Assembly: GCA_024699045.1 (NCBI GenBank)
Contig: JAILQK010000063.1
Location: 1-35,218, forward strand
Source: Lachnospiraceae bacterium
GTDB lineage: Bacteria; Bacillota; Clostridia; Lachnospirales; Lachnospiraceae
Direction: 5' to 3'
DNA: 35,218 nt
The position numbers and the translations under genes were made by a program. The notes under the pieces are model-generated. The model saw nothing but the letters and a program-made list of their open reading frames with translations, did no database searches and was not told the DNA's origin. Shown in pieces: positions 16,216-24,847 of the stretch. Every line of letters starts with the position of its first letter. Position 1 is the stretch's first letter.

Positions 16216-16511
16216 TATATCTCGAGGGTGAAATATACTTTGCGAGGGAATATATGAGCCGCACTTAGCTCAGACGAGATCCAGTACCCGCAATTACTTG
16301 TTGAGGAGAAAATGGAGATTTATCGACATTTTCTCACGAAACACAGTAATGCGCGGTACTTAGCTCGGATGAGCGTTGGCTCTGACCGAGCAAAGTATAT
16401 TGCATCCCGAGAGTCAGAGCAAAAAATATTGCATCCCGAGAGTCAAAGCAAAGGATATTGCATCCCGAGAGTCAGAATAAAGGATATTGCATCCCGAGAG
16501 TCAGAGCAAAA
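16216..16511. repeat. MITE-like palindromic repeat element, copy 2, with four 29-bp terminal units
   Basis: This is a direct repeat of copy 1 displaced by exactly 294 bp. Over the aligned 186 bp from 16231 to 16416 I count about five substitutions and no gaps. The left terminal repeat is degenerate here (CTCGAGGGTG in place of CTCGGGATGC). The right 29-bp unit occurs four times (16388, 16417, 16446, 16475) and a fifth unit is cut after GAGCAAAA, where it runs into the gdhA terminator. A stretch of about 35 bp (16181-16215) between the copies is not repeated. Confidence 0.8.
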
Positions 16512-16544
16512 AGACTGCCATGCGATCATGCACGGCAGTCTTTT
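16508..16544 (-). terminator. Terminator after gdhA (bidirectional)
   Basis: A perfect 11-bp stem AAAAGACTGCC / GGCAGTCTTTT with a 14-nt loop lies 35 bp after the gdhA stop. The A-T flanks give T runs on both strands, so it can also stop plus-strand transcripts from alaX through the repeats. Confidence 0.93.
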
Positions 16545-16578
16545 ATTATCCTTGCATATATTATAGCCGCTATGTTTA

Positions 16579-17937
<1,359 letters not shown>

Positions 17938-17967
17938 CTACAAGAAAAATATTTGATAAATGATAAA

Positions 17968-18007
17968 GCGCCAACGAAAGAGGCTTAATGCCTCTTCTCG
18001 TTGACGC
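17968..18007 (-). promoter_or_regulatory. Strong hairpin in the gdhA leader
   Basis: On the minus strand GCGTCAACGAGAAGAGGC pairs with GCCTCTTTCGTTGGCGC around a 5-nt loop, making a 17-bp stem with one bulge and one G-U pair. It is followed by TTTATCATTTATC, not a clean T run, and lies between the gdhA promoter and SD. It may be an attenuator, an mRNA stabiliser, or a terminator for read-through from the upstream SH3 gene. Confidence 0.7.
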
Positions 18008-18021
18008 CATTGTCGACTAAC

Positions 18022-18050
18022 ATATTACCTTAAATCCCGGCATCATGCAA
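18022..18050 (-). promoter_or_regulatory. Promoter of gdhA
   Basis: The minus strand has TTGCAT (18050-18045), a 17-bp spacer and TAATAT (18027-18022), beginning three bases after the stop codon of the SH3 protein gene. The leader is about 90 nt and contains the hairpin at 17968-18007. Confidence 0.8.
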
Positions 18051-18053
18051 GTA

Positions 18054-19313
18054 TCAGTTTTTACTTGCATAATCACCCTTGATATATCCGGTCTGGCCTT
18101 TGAAGTCTATCTGATACCAGCCGTCGACCTCTCCGGTAAGAGTATAGGTCTCTCCGGAATTTGCCTTTCCGATGATATTGTCATTGCTGTTAGTATCGGC
18201 AGACGATCTCACACGCACATCGCTGTCATTTACGGTGATCGAGCCCGATGCCGCCTGAGCTCCTCCGCCGTCGTTGGTCGTTTCCGCAGTTGCCTCTCCG
18301 GTAGTCGCATCCGCAGGGGCCGCTCCGTCGACCGGAGTATCCACGACCTCACAATATTCCGAGCTGACGTACGCTTCGGTATCCTTGTACCGGATCTTGG
18401 TCCATTCGCCCTCTTCACCGATCTTGGTGTAGGTGTCTCCGGCCGCAGCCTTGGCTATGACATTACTTTCATCGTCCTTGCTTGCCGATGACCTTATCCT
18501 GACCGAATCCGTAAGCTTTACCGTGACCTCCTGGGTAGTGTTTTCCGAGACTGCCCCCGCCTCATCAACGGTGGCTCCGGATGCGAGCCTTGCCGCTACC
18601 GCCTCATCAAGCCTTGCCGGAAGCGCATCCATGAATGCCTTGAGCGTCTTATCCGATTCCACGGCATTATTATATTCGGTATCCACCTGGCTCAAGAGCG
18701 CCACTACATCCTCCTGCGCGGCCACTCCCTTTATATAATTGGAAACATTCTCCGAAAGATCACCGTTATACACATATAAAGAACCTGTATTCTCATCGGT
18801 GCATACATACAATGAAGAAAGTCCGGGCGCTTTGGTATCGATGTTCACGTACTTTATCTGGTAGTAAGCGAACACGATATATGAATTGGGGATAGGTCCC
18901 GGCTTGGTATAGCATTTAAGGTCATCATAGCTTTCCGTATAATTGGCCTTCTCCTGTATCCTTATCTTCGCAGCATCATCGAGATCGCTGCAGATCGTGG
19001 AAAGCGTCGCTACATCGCCCGTTGCCATCGCGGTAAAATAAGAGCTTACCAGCGCATTAACCTCAGGATAGGCATCTACCTTGAGCTCCTCCTGAGGGAG
19101 CGGGATCTCGGCATTTTCATCATAGGTCGTCTCGGTCGTAGTCTCGGTTACTTCCGTGGCCTCCTCATCTTTCTTGTCACCCTTATGCTTTGCTGAAAAG
19201 ATCGCAAGCACGACCACCAGTATTATAAACAGTCCGCCTACTATGAGATACTGATAATGCGTCATCAGAAAATCTCTTATATCAAAATCATCTCTGCCTC
19301 TTCTTCTCTTCAT
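18054..19313 (-). CDS. Membrane-anchored protein with two bacterial SH3 domains
   Basis: This 419-residue protein has a short basic cytoplasmic start (MKRRRGRDDFDIRDF), one membrane helix (residues about 19-39, YLIVGGLFIILVVVLAIF) and a long extracellular part. Residues about 75-210 form an alpha/beta region resembling an NTF2-like or uncharacterised domain (ALVSSYFTAMATGDVATLS, then YIVFAYYQIKYVNID). The C-terminus has two SH3b repeats, near residues 268-325 (SVRIRSSASKDDESNVIAKA) and 360-419 (DVRVRSSADTNSNDNIIGKA). SH3b domains often bind peptidoglycan, so a cell-wall role is plausible. The start has an SD (GGAGG) and the gene lies downstream of tRNA-Arg with no terminator between them, so it may be read through from that promoter. 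A Thr/Glu-rich linker follows the helix. Confidence 0.85.
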   Translation of the reverse strand: MKRRRGRDDFDIRDFLMTHYQYLIVGGLFIILVVVLAIFSAKHKGDKKDEEATEVTETTTETTYDENAEIPLPQEELKVDAYPEVNALVSSYFTAMATGDVATLSTICSDLDDAAKIRIQEKANYTESYDDLKCYTKPGPIPNSYIVFAYYQIKYVNIDTKAPGLSSLYVCTDENTGSLYVYNGDLSENVSNYIKGVAAQEDVVALLSQVDTEYNNAVESDKTLKAFMDALPARLDEAVAARLASGATVDEAGAVSENTTQEVTVKLTDSVRIRSSASKDDESNVIAKAAAGDTYTKIGEEGEWTKIRYKDTEAYVSSEYCEVVDTPVDGAAPADATTGEATAETTNDGGGAQAASGSITVNDSDVRVRSSADTNSNDNIIGKANSGETYTLTGEVDGWYQIDFKGQTGYIKGDYASKN

Positions 19314-19420
19314 TATATGATCCTCCGTATTCCGGCAAATCCTCGCAGCCTTTTGCTGCAGATCCGTTTCCTATCATTTCGGTCATTGGATCCCGGCACT
19401 TAACACCGGATATCCTGCAG

Positions 19421-19494
19421 TGCGTCCAGGGGGATTCGAACCCTCGACACCAGGCGTCGGAGGCCTGTGCTCTATCCAACTGAGCTATGAACGC
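19421..19494 (-). tRNA. tRNA-Arg (anticodon CCG)
   Basis: A 74-nt cloverleaf on the minus strand. The acceptor GCGTTCA pairs with TGGACGC, the D-arm is GCTC-loop-GAGC, and the anticodon stem CAGGC/GCCTG holds the loop CTCCGAC, giving CCG that reads CGG (Arg). The T-arm GAGGG-TTCGAAT-CCCCC has an A-C mismatch at the second pair. CCA is not encoded. No terminator follows before the SH3 protein gene. Confidence 0.94.
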
Positions 19495-19514
19495 CGGGGT
19501 GTTGTCCACCCTTA

Positions 19515-19578
19515 CGGGGAGAGCTGACTCTCCCCGCATACGGAGTATATGTTACCATAACATATCAGGCACTTGCAA
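19515..19578 (-). promoter_or_regulatory. Promoter and hairpin leader of tRNA-Arg
   Basis: TTGCAA (19578-19573) and TAACAT (19554-19549) on the minus strand are 18 bp apart; the -35 is inside the last codons of the DUF5688 gene. A perfect 19-bp palindrome (ATATGTTA-CCA-TAACATAT, 19547-19565) covers the -10. Between it and the tRNA is a perfect 9-bp hairpin (CGGGGAGAG / CTCTCCCCG, 19515-19536) with no T run, which would sit in the tRNA leader. Confidence 0.55.
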
Positions 19579-20479
19579 CTTTTTTTGATCTTCCGGGCAC
19601 TACGATCTCTATATCATCGCGCTCTCGCGAGTATCTGTACAGTGAATAGGAAAGGATCTCTTCTCCGGAGACCTGTGTATCGTTAACCTCACCTATCATC
19701 TCTGCAAGGCTTTCCGGGCAGAAGATCTCCGACTCCGGCACAATTATTATCTCATGTACCGAAGACGGGAGTATATAAAGATCCCTTCCAAGATTACCCG
19801 CAAATTTTCTTAGTACACCGTCATACAGCATCGCAGAGGCACCGTTGATCCGTTCCTTGTTTGAAAGGATATACATCGGGGCCTCTTCCCCGGACTCATC
19901 AACGCTTACCCCCATGTCACGAAGGATATCTCCCATCGTCCATATCGAAGAGGGCAAAAGCCTTGGGGTATTATTCAGTGCAAGATCCCGTATCTCATCC
20001 TCGGATGTCCCCCACATTTCCATATGCTCGTTCCTTATAAGGACCGAAGAGAACGAATCCTTGTAGCTCCCCATATAGACCCCGAAGACAAGCGAAAGAT
20101 CCAGCATGGGATGACTGGGGATCTTCTGAAGCAGAGCAAGGTTTTTTCTGGAATTCACCAGCTTGAAAAAAATCCTGTCCCTGACCCACTCAAAATCCGA
20201 AAATTTCTCGGTCTCTATATCAGGTCCGAGTCGGTTTTCCGAATAGATCTTCAGTATATCGTTTATGATCTCCTGAATATCCCTTCCGTCACAATAGTCG
20301 GTGTAGAATTCATCCATGTAGATGGTCGGGGCGACATTATTGTCGTTTTCCTTTATCGATATTCCCTTATGCACCACGGAGTTATTCTTTATGGCCTCGT
20401 ACACCGAAACCGAAAATTCCGCCCCGCATATCTCCTCAAGCTTTGATCTTACCAGTTCGTTAAATTCATCAAATCTCAT
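19565..20479 (-). CDS. DUF5688 family protein
   Basis: This 304-residue soluble protein starts MRFDEFNELVRSKLEEICGA and has the features of DUF5688 proteins: the GISIKENDNNVAPTIYMDEF segment near residue 38, FFKLVNSRKN near residue 105, and the later NTPRLLPSSIWTMGDIL and ERINGASAMLYDGVLRKFAG segments. Many Lachnospiraceae carry several of these genes, and the function is unknown. They are often found near phage or accessory loci, but here the neighbours are tRNA-Arg and efp. There is no signal peptide or membrane helix. The SD is AGGAGG. The gene is preceded by the efp terminator, so it must have its own promoter, which I could not identify with confidence. Confidence 0.88.
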   Translation of the reverse strand: MRFDEFNELVRSKLEEICGAEFSVSVYEAIKNNSVVHKGISIKENDNNVAPTIYMDEFYTDYCDGRDIQEIINDILKIYSENRLGPDIETEKFSDFEWVRDRIFFKLVNSRKNLALLQKIPSHPMLDLSLVFGVYMGSYKDSFSSVLIRNEHMEMWGTSEDEIRDLALNNTPRLLPSSIWTMGDILRDMGVSVDESGEEAPMYILSNKERINGASAMLYDGVLRKFAGNLGRDLYILPSSVHEIIIVPESEIFCPESLAEMIGEVNDTQVSGEEILSYSLYRYSRERDDIEIVVPGRSKKVASA

Positions 20480-20542
20480 ATTTTACCTCCTGAAATGAAA
20501 ACAGATTATCCGGATTCCCGGCAGAGTGAAATTTCAGAAGAT

Positions 20543-20569
20543 AAAAAAGGGACCGCTCATGGCGATCCC
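20543..20569 (-). terminator. Terminator after efp
   Basis: The minus strand has the stem GGGATCGC / GCGGTCCC (8 bp, one T-G pair) with a 5-nt loop and six T residues, about 40 bp after the efp stop. Confidence 0.92.
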
Positions 20570-20608
20570 CTGAATTGGAAAATTCGATAGTTGATACTAA
20601 AAAGATGC

Positions 20609-21166
20609 TCAGACTCTGGACAGATACTCTCCTGTCCTTGTGTCTATCTTAAGCTTGTCGCCTATATTCACGAAGAGAGGAACCATAACCTGGGCTCCGG
20701 TCTCGACGGTGGCGGGTTTGGAAGCTCCTGTTGCCGTATCACCCTTAAGGCCGGGCTCGGTCTCGGTCACCTCAAGCTCTACAAAAAGCGGAGGCTCTAC
20801 GGAGAACACGCTTCCTTTATATGAACAGATCTTGCAGCTGTCATTTTCTTTGACAAACTTCATCGCATCACCGACTATATCCTGGTTTATCCCGATCTGC
20901 TCGTAACTTTCAGGATCCATGAAGTTATAAACATCCCCGTCGCTGTAAAGATACTGCATATCTTTTCTGTCTATATGCGCGGTCTCAAACTTTTCCGTAG
21001 GACGGAAAGTCTTCTCCACAACTCCGGAATTGATCACATCCTTAAGCTTGGTCCTTACGAACGCAGCGCCCTTTCCGGGCTTAACATGCTGAAACTCCAT
21101 GATCTGATAGACTGTACCATCTATTTCCAAGGTCACACCATTCTTAAATTCACCTGCCGATATCAT
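20609..21166 (-). CDS. efp: Translation elongation factor P
   Basis: EF-P (185 residues, the normal length) binds ribosomes stalled on proline runs and promotes peptide bond formation. Domain I carries the loop [14 protein letters not shown], with Lys32 at the tip that contacts the peptidyl-transferase centre. In some Firmicutes this Lys is modified. Domains II and III follow, with [19 protein letters not shown] and a C-terminal [17 protein letters not shown]. The gene has its own promoter and terminator and is therefore monocistronic. The start is set by the strong SD AAGGAGG. It sits between the DUF5688 gene and the vanZ end of the aspS cluster. Confidence 0.98.
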   Translation of the reverse strand: MISAGEFKNGVTLEIDGTVYQIMEFQHVKPGKGAAFVRTKLKDVINSGVVEKTFRPTEKFETAHIDRKDMQYLYSDGDVYNFMDPESYEQIGINQDIVGDAMKFVKENDSCKICSYKGSVFSVEPPLFVELEVTETEPGLKGDTATGASKPATVETGAQVMVPLFVNIGDKLKIDTRTGEYLSRV

Positions 21167-21204
21167 TAGAAACTACCTCCTTATGAGACATAAATGCACG
21201 CCAT

Positions 21205-21233
21205 ATTATAAACCAGTATCAAAATAAACGCAA
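21205..21233 (-). promoter_or_regulatory. Promoter of efp
   Basis: The minus strand has TTGCGT (21233-21228), a 17-bp spacer and consensus TATAAT (21210-21205), located just after the vanZ stop. The leader is about 32 nt. Confidence 0.85.
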
Positions 21234-21240
21234 GATTCCC

Positions 21241-21819
21241 TTAAGAGTCCCAAGGGCCCTTCCGCCCGGATTCTTCATCCTCTGTTCTCTGCTGCCCGAA
21301 TTCATCTTCCAAAGGTCTCTGCTGTCCGGATTCATCTTCCAAAGGCCCCTGCTGCCCGACTTCTTCCATACAGGATCTAACGAGACCGCAGATCATCATG
21401 GCGATAAACACCCCGATCAGGTCAATAAAGACATCGACCGGCATCCCGCTCCTTCCGAAAACATAGGTCTGATGCCATTCATCGGTAATCGCATAGAGCG
21501 TGCAGATGAACGCCGTGACTAAAGCGGTCTTAAGATAAGACGAAAAATAAATCCTGAGTGCCAGATACAGCAGGATAAAAAGGATGGCATACTCGGTAAT
21601 ATGAGCCAGCTTCCGGATATAGGGTTCAATGGCCAGACTCCATCTGACCTGTCTTAGAGCATCCATACCCGAAAACCTGGCATATACTCCTATGATCTGA
21701 TCCGTTATGGCTTCGCTCTCACTCGAAGAGACAAATGACGGCCGGCCTGAAAGCCAGAAGATAATGCCCATCCAGAATAAGGCCGGTATAAATCTTATAA
21801 GTCCGACGGACTTGTTCAA
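21241..21819 (-). CDS. VanZ family membrane protein with repetitive C-terminal tail
   Basis: This 192-residue protein has the VanZ-type arrangement: an N-terminal helix (FIPALFWMGIIFWLSGRPSF), the conserved YIRKLAHITEYAILFILLYL near residue 68 and the DEWHQTYVFGRSG motif followed by PVDVFIDLIGVF near residue 115, with four membrane helices in all. VanZ relatives include teicoplanin-resistance proteins, but most family members in Firmicutes have no proven function and this one is not in a van cluster. The tail from residue about 150 is a Gln/Glu/Asp-rich stretch of 10-residue repeats (ESGQQRPLED-like) absent from typical VanZ. The start overlaps the aspS stop by 4 bp, so it is cotranscribed with aspS. 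Confidence 0.88.
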   Translation of the reverse strand: MNKSVGLIRFIPALFWMGIIFWLSGRPSFVSSSESEAITDQIIGVYARFSGMDALRQVRWSLAIEPYIRKLAHITEYAILFILLYLALRIYFSSYLKTALVTAFICTLYAITDEWHQTYVFGRSGMPVDVFIDLIGVFIAMMICGLVRSCMEEVGQQGPLEDESGQQRPLEDEFGQQRTEDEESGRKGPWDS

Positions 21820-23585
21820 TCCGTATCCTCGGCTACGACAGCTATGTGAACATCCTCAAGCTGTTTGGGCATAACCTCCGCAGGAGCTCCCATCATCAGA
21901 TCCTCCGCATTTTTATTCATCGGGAAAGGTATGATCTCCCTGATCGATTCCTCCCCTGCGATGAGCATTATCATGCGGTCCACTCCCGGAGCGATACCGG
22001 CATGGGGCGGCGCCCCGTAGCAGAATGCATTGTACATTGCCGGGAATTTGGCTTTGACATCCTCCTCGCCGAGTCCCACGAGCCTGAAGGCTTCTATCAT
22101 TATCTCGGGATCGTGATTTCTGACTGCTCCCGATGAAAGCTCCACGCCGTTGCACACCAGATCGTACTGATAGGCCAGTATCTTCAAAAGCTCTCCGTTC
22201 TTAAGCGCTTCAAGTCCCCCCTGCGGCATGGAGAACGGATTATGACAGAATTCGGGTTCTCCCGATTCCTCGCCTATCTCATACATGGGAAAGTCCACTA
22301 TCCAGCAGAATTCATAAGCTTCCTTATCCATATGTCCGGGGATCGAGGCTCCTATCGTCTTGATGAGCGTCCCCCCGGTCTTTAATGCCTGACCCCGGGT
22401 CCCGGCACTGAAGAATACCACATCTCCGGGTTTGAGATCATATCCTGCGATCAGCTCTCCCTGCTTATCCGCGAGGAATTTGGCGACTCCACCGGCAAGA
22501 GATGCCCCGTCGTCTCCGCATTTGACCCAGTAGCTCTTTCCGCCTGACACGACCTCCGCATCCGAAACGATCCTGTCTATGACCTTTCTCGAACCTTCAA
22601 ATCCGTGCACGACCACGGCTTTTATCGTCTCTGCCGTGTCAAAAGGCTCAAATCCGATCCCCCCTTTAAGCTCCGAAGCATCGTCGAGTTTCAGATCTAT
22701 GCGCAGATCCGGCTTGTCCGTACCGTAGGTTTCAAGCGCCTCAAGATAAGGGATCCGCTTAAACGGAGCCTTTGAAGCCTTTTTGTATTTTCCGTATTTT
22801 GCAAAGATCGGCGGGAGCACATCTTCTATAACTTCAAACACATCCTCCTGAGTGGCAAAGGCCATCTCCATATCCAGCTGATAGAATTCTCCCGGAGACC
22901 TGTCCGCCCTTGCATCCTCATCCCTGAAGCAGGGCGCTATCTGAAAGTACCTGTCAAATCCCGAAGCCATAAGGATCTGTTTGAACTGCTGCGGAGCCTG
23001 CGGCAGGGCATAGAACTTTCCGGGATGAAGTCTTGAAGGAACCAGATAATCCCTTGCTCCTTCAGGAGACGAGCATGTCAGGATCGGAGTGGTGATCTCC
23101 ATGAAATCATGCTCCTCCATAGATCTGCGAAGCTCCGAAACGATCTTCGATCTGAGGATCATCTTCGCCTTGACATCGGGATTTCTAAGATCCAGATATC
23201 TGTATCTTAATCTCGCATTCTCGTCCGCTTCCCTTGAACGGTTCACCTCGAACGGAAGCTCGCTGTATCTGCACTTTCCGAGTACCGTGATATCGCTCGG
23301 CACTACCTCTATCTCGCCTGTGGGAAGCTCCGGGTTCTTGCTGGATCTTTCCCTTACGGTCCCTTCTATCCGGAGCGTGGACTCGGTATTTATTCCCGAG
23401 AGTTTTTCCATCATCTCCTCTGTTTCTATAACTATCTGTGTCACGCCGTAAAAATCTCTCAGCACGAGAAATCCCAGATTTTTGCTGACCTTTCTCATGT
23501 TCTCGTAATACCCTGCGAGCGTTACCTTTTTGCCGGCGTCACTCAGTCTCAGATCTCCGCATGTGTTAGTTCTTGACTGCCTCAT
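21816..23585 (-). CDS. aspS: Aspartyl-tRNA synthetase
   Basis: This is a class IIb synthetase of 589 residues, the usual length for bacterial AspRS. It has an N-terminal OB-fold anticodon-binding domain (LRLSDAGKKVTLAGYYENMR), motif 1 (near residue 155), motif 2 FRDEDARADRSPGEFYQLDM near residue 220, a GAD insertion (residues about 290-420) and motif 3 PPHAGIAPGVDRMIMLIAGE near residue 530. The start at 23585 is inside the 3' end of the CNNM gene (20-bp overlap), with GGAG upstream in that gene acting as SD. Cotranscription with hisS and rel is common in Firmicutes. Whether it is discriminating or also charges tRNA-Asn depends on gatCAB, which is outside the window. Confidence 0.98.
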   Translation of the reverse strand: MRQSRTNTCGDLRLSDAGKKVTLAGYYENMRKVSKNLGFLVLRDFYGVTQIVIETEEMMEKLSGINTESTLRIEGTVRERSSKNPELPTGEIEVVPSDITVLGKCRYSELPFEVNRSREADENARLRYRYLDLRNPDVKAKMILRSKIVSELRRSMEEHDFMEITTPILTCSSPEGARDYLVPSRLHPGKFYALPQAPQQFKQILMASGFDRYFQIAPCFRDEDARADRSPGEFYQLDMEMAFATQEDVFEVIEDVLPPIFAKYGKYKKASKAPFKRIPYLEALETYGTDKPDLRIDLKLDDASELKGGIGFEPFDTAETIKAVVVHGFEGSRKVIDRIVSDAEVVSGGKSYWVKCGDDGASLAGGVAKFLADKQGELIAGYDLKPGDVVFFSAGTRGQALKTGGTLIKTIGASIPGHMDKEAYEFCWIVDFPMYEIGEESGEPEFCHNPFSMPQGGLEALKNGELLKILAYQYDLVCNGVELSSGAVRNHDPEIMIEAFRLVGLGEEDVKAKFPAMYNAFCYGAPPHAGIAPGVDRMIMLIAGEESIREIIPFPMNKNAEDLMMGAPAEVMPKQLEDVHIAVVAEDTD

Positions 23586-24846
23586 CCTTTATCTTCTCCT
23601 TTATCTTCTCCTTTGTATCGGTTAATATGATCCTTACCTTGTCTATACGGTTTTTGGAACCCTCCACTATCTCAAAAGTGATCCCTTCATCATCCACATA
23701 GGTCTCCGAAACCTGCGGGATCCTGTCGCTGATTCCTATGATATAGCCGCCCACCGAATCATAATCATCGGAGTGCAGCTCTGTGCCGATCTCATCGTTT
23801 AAGTCATCAAGCTTTACCGAAGCCTCCACGAGATACTCTCTCTCCGAGATCTCCTCTATCAGGTCCTCTTCGTCCTCATCGTATTCGTCCCGGATCTCAC
23901 CCACGATCTCTTCGATAAGGTCCTCCATCGTGACGACTCCCTCAGAGGCTCCGTATTCATTCAGCACTATGGCCATGGGAGCCGACTCCTCCTGCATCTC
24001 CACCAGCAGCTCGGATGTGCTCTTGGTCTCATAGGTATAATAAGTGTCTCTCATGACATCGGTAGGACGGAAATGCTCGGGATCCGCGCTGATAAAGAAA
24101 TCCTTGATATTTATGACCCCGATGATATTATCCCTGTCGTCCTTATATACCGGGATCCTCGTGTATCTTTCCTCAGTAAACACTTTCCTGACGTCTTCGT
24201 ACGATGCGTCGATCGCCACCTCGACCACGTCTATGCGGGGAGTCATGATATCCTTTGCCTTGGAATCACCGAAGTCCACCACGTTATTTATCATCTCTTT
24301 TTCTTCCGACTCGATGACACCGTCCTCATGACTCACATCCACGATGGTCCTCAGTTCTCCCTCAGTCATGATGGTCTGCGAATCATTCATGTTTACCCCG
24401 AACAATCTGAGCACTAAGCTGCAGATCAGATTGACTATCTTTATGACGGGTGTGAGCAGGAACATCAGCGCATAGATGATCCTGGCATAAAAAAGTGAAA
24501 GCTGGTCGGCCTTTACCGCCGCTGCATTCTTGGGCGTGATCTCCCCGAAGATCAGAATGATAAAGGTCAGGACAAGAGTCATGACCCCTATATTGAAGCC
24601 TATCGACATCGCTATCGTGGTAGCAAGCGCGGAAGCCGCGATGTTCACTATATTATTTCCGATAAGGATCGCCGAAAGCATATTGGGCTTATCCTCGGAC
24701 ATCCTGAGAAGAAGCGCGGCCGCTTTATTGCCTGCCTCCGATCTTTCACGCATCCTTATCTTGCTGAATGTGGTGAGCGCGGTCTCTGCCGCAGAAAAAA
24801 AAGCGGAAAAGAAGATCAGGACTATTAGTTCCACCCATTCGACCAT
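23566..24846 (-). CDS. HlyC/CorC (CNNM) family transporter
   Basis: This 426-residue protein has an N-terminal DUF21/CNNM membrane domain (VELIVLIFFSAFFSAAETAL, three or four helices, residues 1-150). It then has a CBS pair (residues about 200-320, with MTPRIDVVEVAIDASYEDV and NEYGASEGVVTMEDLIEEIV) and a C-terminal CorC_HlyC domain (residues about 345-420, with VGGYIIGISDRIPQ). CBS domains bind adenine nucleotides and regulate Mg2+ or other divalent export in related proteins. The old label of hemolysin is not supported by activity. The gap to the upstream TenI-like gene is one base and it overlaps aspS by 20 bp, so all are likely in one transcript. Confidence 0.93.
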   Translation of the reverse strand: MVEWVELIVLIFFSAFFSAAETALTTFSKIRMRERSEAGNKAAALLLRMSEDKPNMLSAILIGNNIVNIAASALATTIAMSIGFNIGVMTLVLTFIILIFGEITPKNAAAVKADQLSLFYARIIYALMFLLTPVIKIVNLICSLVLRLFGVNMNDSQTIMTEGELRTIVDVSHEDGVIESEEKEMINNVVDFGDSKAKDIMTPRIDVVEVAIDASYEDVRKVFTEERYTRIPVYKDDRDNIIGVINIKDFFISADPEHFRPTDVMRDTYYTYETKSTSELLVEMQEESAPMAIVLNEYGASEGVVTMEDLIEEIVGEIRDEYDEDEEDLIEEISEREYLVEASVKLDDLNDEIGTELHSDDYDSVGGYIIGISDRIPQVSETYVDDEGITFEIVEGSKNRIDKVRIILTDTKEKIKEKIKDEAVKN

Positions 24847-24847
24847 A

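Noticed and set aside
16094-16511. CRISPR array
   Set aside because: The 29-bp units are contiguous with no spacers, and no cas gene is present. The units are the end of a repeated element.
16312-16566. Plus-strand 84-codon frame across the repeat units
   Set aside because: It consists of the repeat core, the 29-bp units and the gdhA terminator, with no SD. The equivalent frame in copy 1 is not maintained as a protein.
21241-21819. Glycopeptide resistance cluster suggested by VanZ
   Set aside because: No vanH, vanA/B, vanX or two-component genes are nearby. The family is broad and the context is translation genes.
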